Assembly: GCA_021785115.1 (NCBI GenBank)
Contig: JAJYGO010000058.1
Coordinates: 1 to 15,923, forward strand
Direction of reading: 5' to 3'
Length of the DNA stretch: 15,923 bases
Source: Chloroflexota bacterium
Lineage (GTDB): Bacteria > Chloroflexota > Limnocylindria > Limnocylindrales > CSP1-4
Below the pieces are notes generated by a model, which ran no database searches, had not been told where the DNA came from, and saw nothing but the letters and a program-made list of their open reading frames with translations. Numbering within the stretch: position 1 is the stretch's first letter; every line of letters begins with the position of its first letter. The position numbers and the translations under genes were made by a program. Positions 6,563 through 12,688 of the stretch are shown in pieces.

Positions 6563-8986
6563 ATGCGTCGCATCCTCGTCTCGCTGGCGGTCGGCCTGCT
6601 GGCCGGGACCCTGGCGCTGCCCGTGACGACCCGGGCCGCGTCCCCGTCGGGGACCGTGGCGCCCCCTCCCAACCACCGGGACGACACCGCCACCCTGCAG
6701 CGGGCGCTGCAGGCGTGCGTGCCGGGTGGCACGGACTGCGTGGTCCACCTGCGTGCCGGGACGTACCTGACCCGGCAGCTCTTCGCCAACGGGTTCCACG
6801 GCAGCATCGTCGGCGCCGGGATGGGCGCCACCGTGGTCCAGGCGCTGGCCGGGTACAAGGTCCCCTCGGTCGACCCCTACGCACATGCCCCGGGCGCGCG
6901 GAACCCCTACCCCGTGATGCTGTCCTTCGGGGCGGGCAGCTCGGTCGGCGTCTCCGGCCTGACGCTCCGCGTCTCCGGATCCCAGCCGGTTCCCGCCGGG
7001 TGGCGCGCCGACGCGGGTGCGGCGAAGGCGACGTGGTTGGACGCCGCCGTGTACGTGCAGGGCAGCGGGACGTTCAGCGGCGTGGCGATCGTGGGCGCCT
7101 CCGGGGGCGACATCCCCGGCGGCGAGGGGACGACCGGCGTCAACCTGGACAAGGCCGTGCTCCTCCGTTCGAGTTCGGCGGCAAGCGTCTTCACCATGAC
7201 CCGCAGCAGGGTCATCGACACCGGGAACGGCTTCGAACTCGACGGCTTCGCCGGTCGCGCCACCATCGGCGGATCGGCCGCGGACGCCAACAGCTTCACG
7301 CGATCACCCGGTGGGTACTTCCACGACCTCGACGGAGCCACGGTGCAGGAGTCCTGGAACCGGATCCAGGTCGGGCCGGCCGCGAACAACTGGCAGGGGA
7401 TCCTGATCGCGAGCGACACCTCGCCCGCGCCCAGCCACGTGGTGATCGAACACAACCAGATCGTGGAGGACGCGTACGACTTCAACGGCGTGGCGGTCAC
7501 GTACACCGGCCCCGGGACCCAGCCGCCCCTCGACGTGGCCGTGTCCGACAACCTGATGTCGGTCGATCCCGGGCTCGTCGGCTGGGCCGACGGGATCCTC
7601 GCCGTGAACACGAACGGCCTCGTGATCTCCGGCAACACGATCGCCCTCCAGGGCGTCGTCTCCGCCGACGGCATCGACCTCCAGGGCGCGAGCGGCACCG
7701 TCGTGGTGCACAACACGATCAGCGGGATCGCGGGCGGCCCGTCGCCGACCGGCGGGGCCCAGGGCGCCATCAGCGGCTGGGGGATCGGCGTGTATCCGCC
7801 ACCCGGCCAGTCCTCCGTCGTCCCGACCGGGACGGTCATCGCCGACAACACGATCACCGGCGTCGCGGGAGCGGCGGGGGCGGGCATCCACGACGTCGGC
7901 TCCCAGGGCACCGTCATCGCCGGCAACGCGATCACGCAGGTCGCCGGCGGCGATGGCATCGACGTCGAGCGGACCACGGGCACCACCGTCAGCGGGAACT
8001 CGGTCTCGGGATCCGGCGGGGCCGCCGTCGCGCTCTGGAGCAACCTGGCGGGCGGCCCGACCTCGAACGCGACGCTCGTCGCGAACGACGTGTCCGCGTT
8101 CACGCCGGCGGCGTTCGCGCTCCTGACCGCGACGGCCGCGCAGCTGTACGTGGATGCCGGCAGCAGCCACGTGGGCGTCGTCTGCGAGTCGACCGGGGAC
8201 GTGGTCCTCGATCTCGGCACCGCCGACACGCTTACCGGCTGCCGGGGTCTCGGCGCGGCGTTCGCCACGGCGGTGTCCCAGGTCGGCTACGACATCTCGT
8301 GGCCGCAGTGCGGCCAGGCATATCCCACGGACGCAGCGTTCAGGATCGTGGGAGTCAACGGCGGTCTCGCGTTCGCGCCCAACCCCTGCGTCGGCAGCGA
8401 ACTGGCCTGGGCAGGCCCCACGGGTGCCCAGCTCTACGCCAACACCGGCAACCCCGGCCCGCAGCTCTCCAGCCACTGGCCCACCGGGCAGACCACCCCG
8501 CAGCCGTGCGACGCCGCGAACCCCGACACCGCGGCGTGCGCCTACGACTACGGATACAACGCCGCGGCCGACTCGTTCCAGGCCGCAGTGACCGCCTATG
8601 CAGCGTTGGGCCAGCCGGCGTCGGCGGCAGCCGCGGTGACCTGGTGGCTGGACGTCGAGACCACCAACAGCTGGCGCAGCAACGTCTCGCTGAACGTGGC
8701 CAACCTCCAGGGCGCCGTCGACTACCTGACCACGGTGGCGAAGGTGGCAAGCGTCGGCTTCTACTCCTCGGCCGGTCAGTGGCAGCAGATCACGGGCGGT
8801 GCCACCGCGTTCGCGGCCTACCCCAGCTGGGTCGCCGGTGCGCCCAACGAGCGCGGCGCCGCCCTGGACTGCGCGGGCCCGGGGTTCACCGGAGGTGGCG
8901 TTGCCCTCGCCCAGTTCCCCCTGGGCGGCTTCGACGCCGACCTGCGCTGCCCGGTGCCGGCCGGATCGACGACGGCCCTGCCGTGA
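6563..8986 (+). CDS. Secreted right-handed beta-helix protein with a C-terminal GH25-like (DUF1906-type) domain
   Basis: An 807-residue exported protein. Residues 1-27 form a Sec signal peptide: MRR, a hydrophobic core (ILVSLAVGLLAGTLALPV), then cleavage near TRA-AS. Residues 30-110 look like the start of a pectate-lyase-type helix (DDTATLQRALQA, HLRAGTYLTR, SIVGAGMGATVV). Residues about 110-560 carry beta-helix coils with recurrent N-T-I turns (VISGNTIALQG, VVHNTISGI, VIADNTITGV, VIAGNAITQV). From about 574 a new domain starts: VGYDISWPQCG (Asp577) through WWLDVETTNSW (Asp697, Glu699), GFYSSAGQW and AQFPLGG. This resembles glycoside hydrolase 25-like peptidoglycan-active modules, whose D-x-E pair is catalytic. 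I chose ATG 6563 because GGAGG at 6551-6555 is 7 bases away; ATG 6557 is too close. The role may be polysaccharide or cell-wall binding or cleavage; the substrate is unknown. Confidence 0.87.
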   Translation: MRRILVSLAVGLLAGTLALPVTTRAASPSGTVAPPPNHRDDTATLQRALQACVPGGTDCVVHLRAGTYLTRQLFANGFHGSIVGAGMGATVVQALAGYKVPSVDPYAHAPGARNPYPVMLSFGAGSSVGVSGLTLRVSGSQPVPAGWRADAGAAKATWLDAAVYVQGSGTFSGVAIVGASGGDIPGGEGTTGVNLDKAVLLRSSSAASVFTMTRSRVIDTGNGFELDGFAGRATIGGSAADANSFTRSPGGYFHDLDGATVQESWNRIQVGPAANNWQGILIASDTSPAPSHVVIEHNQIVEDAYDFNGVAVTYTGPGTQPPLDVAVSDNLMSVDPGLVGWADGILAVNTNGLVISGNTIALQGVVSADGIDLQGASGTVVVHNTISGIAGGPSPTGGAQGAISGWGIGVYPPPGQSSVVPTGTVIADNTITGVAGAAGAGIHDVGSQGTVIAGNAITQVAGGDGIDVERTTGTTVSGNSVSGSGGAAVALWSNLAGGPTSNATLVANDVSAFTPAAFALLTATAAQLYVDAGSSHVGVVCESTGDVVLDLGTADTLTGCRGLGAAFATAVSQVGYDISWPQCGQAYPTDAAFRIVGVNGGLAFAPNPCVGSELAWAGPTGAQLYANTGNPGPQLSSHWPTGQTTPQPCDAANPDTAACAYDYGYNAAADSFQAAVTAYAALGQPASAAAAVTWWLDVETTNSWRSNVSLNVANLQGAVDYLTTVAKVASVGFYSSAGQWQQITGGATAFAAYPSWVAGAPNERGAALDCAGPGFTGGGVALAQFPLGGFDADLRCPVPAGSTTALP

Positions 8987-9068
8987 GGTGATCGGGTCCG
9001 ACCCGGGCGGCGGCGATCGGTGCGCGTCGGCGTGACGTAGCCGCCGGTTCGGCGTCCGTGCCGTCGGG

Positions 9069-9074
9069 TACGCT
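9069..9074 (+). promoter_or_regulatory. Candidate -10 element of the cyclase gene
   Basis: TACGCT preceded by GGG, about 38 bases before ATG 9113. Transcription would start near 9081 and give a short leader with a ribosome site (GGGGGA near 9099-9104). No -35 box is evident. Confidence 0.4.
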
Positions 9075-9112
9075 GTGCGTCGCAACGCGCGAACCGTCGG
9101 GGGACCCGAATC

Positions 9113-9955
9113 ATGCCCGCCTGCCCATCCTGCAGTGCCGAGAATCCGCCCGGCAGCAGGTTCTGCAACCACTGCGGTGCTCGCCTCAGTGCGCAGTGCC
9201 CGGCGTGCGGTGCATCGAACGTTCCTGACGCCGTGTTCTGCAACCAGTGCGGCACGCGGCTTGCCCCGTCGGCGGCTTCCGCGCCGGTCGGCGGCGCCGC
9301 CCCCTCCCCTGCCGCCGCGACGGCCGAACGGCGCCTCGTCTCGGTCCTGTTCGCCGACCTCGTCGGGTTCACCACCCTCGCGGAGGGACGCGACCCGGAG
9401 GAGACGCGCGAACTCCTCTCCCGCTACTTCGAGCTCGCCCGCGAGATCGTCGAGCGCTACGCCGGCACCATCGAGAAGTTCATCGGCGATGCGGTGATGG
9501 CCGTGTGGGGAGCGCCGTCGGCGCAGGAGGACGATGCCGAGCGCGCCGTTCGCGCGGCCCTGGACCTGGTCGGGGCGGTCGGGCGCCTGGGGCCCGGCAT
9601 CGCCGCGCGCGCCGGGGTCCTGACCGGTGAGGCGGCCGTCACGCTTGGCGCTCGCGGTCAGGGGATGGTCGCCGGCGACCCGGTCAACACGGCCTCGCGG
9701 CTGCAGGCAGCCGCCGCGCCGGGGACCGTGCTGGTCGGGGAGGCGACGATGCGGGCCGCCTCGGGGGCGATCGCGTTCGAGGCCGCGCTCGTCGGGATCG
9801 ACATGGCCAGACTCCTCGGGCGCGATGACCCCGAGGCATCGCGTGCGGCCGCCGAGGCCCGCCCGATCCTCGAGCGGCTGGGTGCCCGCCCGTTCATCGC
9901 ACGCCTCGATGCCGCGCTCGACACCCCCGGGAGGACCGGCCTGCCGTTCGCCTGA
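9113..9955 (+). CDS. Class III adenylate/guanylate cyclase with two N-terminal zinc ribbons, internally deleted
   Basis: A 280-residue protein. Residues 4-46 hold two zinc ribbons (Cys4, 7, 18, 21 and Cys29, 32, 43, 46). A flexible Ala/Pro linker follows, then a class III cyclase domain (about 72-222). The catalytic set is present: metal-binding Asp82 in LFADLVGFTTL, Asp126 with Lys122 in EKFIGDAVMAVWG, Asp189 in AGDPVNTASRLQ, and Asn192/Arg196 for the transition state. The protein should therefore make cAMP (or cGMP). In the usual family the cyclase is followed by an AAA-type ATPase and TPR repeats, in proteins of about 1000 residues or more. Here, directly after SGAIAFE (residue 223), the sequence becomes ALVGIDMARLLGRDDPEASR then ILERLGARPFIARLDAAL. 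This looks like the extreme C-terminal helices of those large proteins. The middle seems to have been removed in frame. Confidence 0.9.
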   Translation: MPACPSCSAENPPGSRFCNHCGARLSAQCPACGASNVPDAVFCNQCGTRLAPSAASAPVGGAAPSPAAATAERRLVSVLFADLVGFTTLAEGRDPEETRELLSRYFELAREIVERYAGTIEKFIGDAVMAVWGAPSAQEDDAERAVRAALDLVGAVGRLGPGIAARAGVLTGEAAVTLGARGQGMVAGDPVNTASRLQAAAAPGTVLVGEATMRAASGAIAFEAALVGIDMARLLGRDDPEASRAAAEARPILERLGARPFIARLDAALDTPGRTGLPFA

Positions 9956-10013
9956 ACCGGACAGCGCGCGTCGACCTCCCCGGCGGTCCGCTGCCGGAGC
10001 GCCCGACTCCGGG

Positions 10014-10019
10014 TACGAT
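10014..10019 (+). promoter_or_regulatory. Candidate -10 element of the alcohol dehydrogenase gene
   Basis: TACGAT preceded by GGG, with 11 bases before ATG 10031. The implied leader is only about 5 bases, so the mRNA would be nearly leaderless; no ribosome site is seen before the ATG. Confidence 0.42.
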
Positions 10020-10030
10020 CCTGCCCGACC

Positions 10031-11074
10031 ATGCGAGCTGCCATCTACGAGGGGCCGCGCGACATCCGCGTCGCAGACGTGCCGGACCACGTCATCACCG
10101 AGCCGACCGACGCGGTCGTGCGAGTCGTGCTGGCCTGCGTCTGCGGTTCCGACCTCTGGTACTACCGCGGCGAGTCGCGCCACCGGGCCGGCGACGGTAT
10201 CGGCCACGAGTTCGTCGGGATCGTCGAGCAGATCGGTCCGGACGTGCGGACGATCCGCCAGGGCGATTTCGTCGTCGCGCCCTTCGCCTACAGCGACGGC
10301 ACCTGTCTCAACTGCCTGGCCGGGTTCCAGACGAGCTGCCTGCACGGCGGGGTCTTCGGGGGGAACGGCCTCGGTGCCCAGGCCGAGAAGGTCCGGGTCC
10401 CGCTGGCCGATGGCACACTCGTCCCGGTGCCGGGGAGCGGCCACTCCGCCGCGATGCTGCGCTCGCTGCTCACCCTCTCCGACGTCATGGGGACCGGCCA
10501 CCATGCCGTCGTGAGCGCCAGCATGCGGCCCGGCGACACCGTCGGCGTCGTGGGCGACGGGGCCGTGGGCCTCTCCGCCGTCCTGGCCGCGAAGCGGCTG
10601 GGCGCCGGGCGGATCATCGCGCTCTCGCGCCACCCGGCGCGCCAGGCGCTCGCCCGCGAGTTCGGCGCGACCGACATCGTCGAGGAGCGCGGTGACGCGG
10701 CCATCGAGGCCGTTCTCGCCATGACGCACGGCATCGGCGTCGACGCCGCGGCGGAATGCGTCGGCACGAACGAGTCGATGGGGACCGCGCTCGGCATCGT
10801 CCGCGCGGGCTCGATGGTCGGGTCGGTCGGGGTGCCCCACGGCGTCGAGATCCCGGTCGGTGCGCTGTTCTCGAAGAACAAGGGCGTCAAGTGCGGCGCG
10901 GCACCGGTCCGCGCCTACCTGCCCGAACTGCTCGCCGACGTCCTCGCGGGCCGCATCGATCCCGGGCGGGTGTTCGACTTCGAGACCGACCTCGAGCACG
11001 TCGCCGACGCGTACGCGGCCATGGACGAGCGGCGGGCGATCAAGAGCCTGGTGCGCGTGGGGAGGACGGCATGA
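10031..11074 (+). CDS. Zinc-dependent medium-chain alcohol dehydrogenase
   Basis: A 347-residue medium-chain dehydrogenase/reductase. The N-terminal GroES-like catalytic domain has the catalytic zinc ligands Cys38 (CVCGSDLWYYRG) and His59-Glu60 (GIGHEFVG). A structural zinc lobe follows at residues 89-103 (DGTCLNCLAGFQTSC). It has three Cys, with Asp89 where the first Cys normally lies, a variation seen in this subfamily. The Rossmann domain starts at GVVGDGAVG (175-180). The beta-2 end is ALSRHPARQ, with Ser/Arg/His instead of an acidic residue, which suggests NADP(H) over NAD(H). The enzyme should interconvert an alcohol or diol and its carbonyl; the substrate is unknown. It is followed 93 bases later by a nitroreductase on the same strand; cotranscription is possible. 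Confidence 0.92.
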   Translation: MRAAIYEGPRDIRVADVPDHVITEPTDAVVRVVLACVCGSDLWYYRGESRHRAGDGIGHEFVGIVEQIGPDVRTIRQGDFVVAPFAYSDGTCLNCLAGFQTSCLHGGVFGGNGLGAQAEKVRVPLADGTLVPVPGSGHSAAMLRSLLTLSDVMGTGHHAVVSASMRPGDTVGVVGDGAVGLSAVLAAKRLGAGRIIALSRHPARQALAREFGATDIVEERGDAAIEAVLAMTHGIGVDAAAECVGTNESMGTALGIVRAGSMVGSVGVPHGVEIPVGALFSKNKGVKCGAAPVRAYLPELLADVLAGRIDPGRVFDFETDLEHVADAYAAMDERRAIKSLVRVGRTA

Positions 11075-11167
11075 TGCGACCGAGTGCGCCCGAGACGACG
11101 TCGCCCGCCCCCGGTCGACAGGCGGCCTGAAGGCCATCCGCGCGTGCCCGGCGCGCGAAGGTCGGGC

Positions 11168-11551
11168 ATGAACACGTTCGTCCAGACACTCAACCGGGCG
11201 TTCGGCACGCGCATGGCCGCGTCCGGACGCTTCCTGCTCATCGAGACCGTCGGGCGGCGGACAGGCCGGCGCCACCAGACCCCCGTCGGATTCGAGCGCG
11301 CGGCCGACGGGTCGCTCTACGTTGGCGCCGGATCCGAGACGGCCCACTGGGCCAGGAACCTGCTCGAGCGGCCGGATTGCCGCGCGAGCGTGGGTCGCGA
11401 CACGCGGGCCTACCGCGCCGAGCCGCTCCACGGGACGTCCCGCGACGCGGCGCTGCAGGCGATCAAGGGCCGCTACGGTCCGGGGATGGCCGATCGGATC
11501 GGCACCGGGCCGGTCTTCCGGCTGGTGCCCGTCGAAGTGCCGGTGGACTGA
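11168..11551 (+). CDS. Deazaflavin (F420)-dependent nitroreductase family protein (Ddn/DUF385-like)
   Basis: A 127-residue split-beta-barrel protein of the Ddn family. The signature is FLLIETVGRRTGRRHQTPVG (about residues 23-42), followed by SLYVGAGSE, HWARNLLERPDCRASVG and PVFRLVPVEV. Ddn-type proteins bind the deazaflavin F420 and reduce quinones, nitro compounds or other acceptors; many members have unknown natural substrates. The start ATG 11168 is preceded by AAGGTCGGG; the upstream in-frame extension to 11084 is Arg/Pro-rich and not protein-like. It ends about 155 bases before a pair of strong hairpins that probably stop transcription. Together with the LLM end at the left edge, it suggests the organism makes F420. 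Confidence 0.87.
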   Translation: MNTFVQTLNRAFGTRMAASGRFLLIETVGRRTGRRHQTPVGFERAADGSLYVGAGSETAHWARNLLERPDCRASVGRDTRAYRAEPLHGTSRDAALQAIKGRYGPGMADRIGTGPVFRLVPVEVPVD

Positions 11552-11706
11552 CGCCGCCGCGACAACGGACCACCCCAGCGAGCGGGGCCGGCCCTGCTCG
11601 CCCGGATGGTGTCAGGACGGGCCATATGGCCTACCGTGCAGGTCAGCCACCCACACGCTCCGTCGCACGGCCCGCGCCTCGGCAATGCGACGGCGACTCC
11701 TCCGGA

Positions 11707-11781
11707 GAGCCCCGACTCAGGGGGGATTGAGTCGGGGCTCATCCCATTCCAGGCCCGGAGACCGACCGATCTCCGGGCCTG
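11707..11781. terminator. Twin hairpins between convergent genes (probable bidirectional terminator)
   Basis: Hairpin 1 has arms 11707-11719 (GAGCCCCGACTCA) and 11728-11740 (TGAGTCGGGGCTC): 13 perfect pairs, 8-base loop GGGGGGAT. Hairpin 2 has arms 11750-11761 (CAGGCCCGGAGA) and 11770-11781 (TCTCCGGGCCTG): 12 perfect pairs, 8-base loop CCGACCGA. They are 9 bases apart and neither is followed by a T-tract on either strand. They lie between the nitroreductase (+) and a small membrane protein (-) whose stop is 13 bases away. Confidence 0.75.
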
Positions 11782-11794
11782 ACCACGCACCCGA

Positions 11795-12103
11795 CTACGC
11801 GCGCCACGGGCCGCCGGATACCGCGACGTAGCAGACTCCCGGCAGCGTTGCGAGGAGCCACACGATGCCCGCAACCGGCAGGGCAACAAGGGCGAACGCC
11901 ACGGCGGGGATGACCGCCCCGAGCGTGACCGCGTAGGTCTCGGCTGCCGTGAACGCGTGCCGGTCCTGCGACGCCGCCCGGACCGGCACACCTGCCCCGG
12001 GCACACTGACGGTGGGACGACCGGAGCGCCGATGGCGTCGGTGCACGATCCGGCGACGGCCCGGCATCCGGGTCTCAGACCCGGATCCGCCTGCCCGGAG
12101 CAT
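11795..12103 (-). CDS. Small hydrophobic protein, function unknown
   Basis: A predicted protein of up to 102 residues. The C-terminal half (about residues 53-96: TYAVTLGAVIPAVAFALVAL, PVAGIVWLLATLPGVCYVAV) is strongly hydrophobic and fits two short transmembrane helices or a hairpin. The N-terminal half is Arg-rich (GRRRIVHRRHRRSG) and less protein-like. The true start may therefore lie further in, at one of the GTG codons around 11980-12000 (GTGCCGGTCCGG is preceded by GGGGCAGG). The ATG at 12103 has GAGGA 5 bases upstream, which supports the longer form. I recognise no family. It is followed by twin hairpins and preceded by the DUF4177-like gene on the same strand, so the two may be cotranscribed. 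A 21-base palindrome lies inside the 5' part of the long form. Confidence 0.5.
   Translation of the reverse strand: MLRAGGSGSETRMPGRRRIVHRRHRRSGRPTVSVPGAGVPVRAASQDRHAFTAAETYAVTLGAVIPAVAFALVALPVAGIVWLLATLPGVCYVAVSGGPWRA
12066..12086. repeat. Perfect 21-base palindrome (10-bp arms, 1-base centre)
   Basis: The arms are ATCCGGGTCT (12066-12075) and AGACCCGGAT (12077-12086) around a single C. This shape suits a dimeric regulator's operator. It lies 17-37 bases inside the longest start of the small hydrophobic protein gene, so it would be in the promoter or leader if that gene starts further in. Confidence 0.6.
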
Positions 12104-12135
12104 CGCAGTCCTCGCCGTGCCCGCGCGTGTCCGCG

Positions 12136-12351
12136 CTACTTGCCGGAGCCGTCGCTGGTCTCGCGCACCAGCAGCATCGGGACCGGGGACGTCCCGGCCC
12201 AGCCGCCGTGCGAGCGCCCCAGCGGGTTCATCGTGACCAGACGCCAGCCCTCCCTGCCGAGCTCATTGAGCCGGGCCAGCAGCTCTGGACGGTGGGTCTC
12301 CTCGTCCGGATGGAATGGTGCCAGTTCAACCCTGTACTCAACCCTGGTCAT
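12136..12351 (-). CDS. DUF4177-like small protein
   Basis: A 71-residue soluble protein. The core YRVELAPFHPDEETHRPELL followed by LNELGREGWRLVTMNPLG and PVPMLLVRE has the pattern of DUF4177: a beta strand starting with Y/K-V, a helix 'L..LNxLGxEGWxLV', then a strand. This family's role is unknown; members are small, often single-domain and common in bacteria. The start ATG 12351 is well supported by AGGAGG at 12358-12363, 6 bases away. An 8-bp hairpin (12367-12385) sits directly upstream of that ribosome site. The small hydrophobic protein gene follows on the same strand, 32 bases after this stop. Length agrees with the family, and the ribosome site makes a real gene likely despite its size. 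Confidence 0.78.
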   Translation of the reverse strand: MTRVEYRVELAPFHPDEETHRPELLARLNELGREGWRLVTMNPLGRSHGGWAGTSPVPMLLVRETSDGSGK

Positions 12352-12688
12352 GGCGGACCTCCTGATCCGGTGGCGGTGCCACCGGCGACCATGCTGCATC
12401 GCGGGCAGTCGCCCATCTGTGACTTTGGTCCCTCCATCACAGGCCCCACGGCCCTTGCGGCTGACCGGCACATACATGGCCGGCACGAAGTGAGCGCAAC
12501 ACGCCGCGACGGATCGAGTCCGGGGAGCTCAGGTCAACCGCCGTTGACGGAACAGCACGATCGTCGGTGGGCGACGTGCGCCGGATCGGCGACGGCCCTT
12601 GCGCGTGACCGGGGATGACGCCCCTCGCCGTGATCCCGCCACGAGTGCACGCGTCGGCCTCCGCCGACGCAACGGCTAGACTCCCCTG
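12352..12688. other. Divergent intergenic region between the DUF4177-like gene and acetolactate synthase
   Basis: No convincing protein is encoded here. Seen inside are a hairpin at 12367-12385 (arms CCGGTGGC and GCCACCGG, 3-base loop) and a wide inverted repeat CTGTGA (12417-12422)/TCACAG (12437-12442). There is also an imperfect direct repeat of about 23 bases containing ACGGCCCTTGCG (near 12448 and 12591), and the acetolactate synthase -10 at 12677. The spacer of the CTGTGA/TCACAG repeat is 14, too long for a standard CRP site. Confidence 0.5.
12677..12682 (+). promoter_or_regulatory. Candidate -10 hexamer for a leaderless acetolactate synthase mRNA
   Basis: TAGACT lies exactly 6 bases before ATG 12689, so transcription would begin at the A of the start codon. 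No ribosome site is present. Confidence 0.55.

Noticed and set aside
7304..11431. Very long minus-strand open frame (1375 codons) opposite the beta-helix, cyclase, dehydrogenase and nitroreductase genes
   Set aside because: It is antisense to four recognisable genes, rich in Arg/Gly/Asp/His, and has no domain or ribosome site. It results from high GC removing stop codons.
12417..12442. CTGTGA/TCACAG inverted repeat as a CRP site for the cyclase's cAMP
   Set aside because: The spacer is 14 bases, not 6, and no CRP gene is in view; chance is likely.
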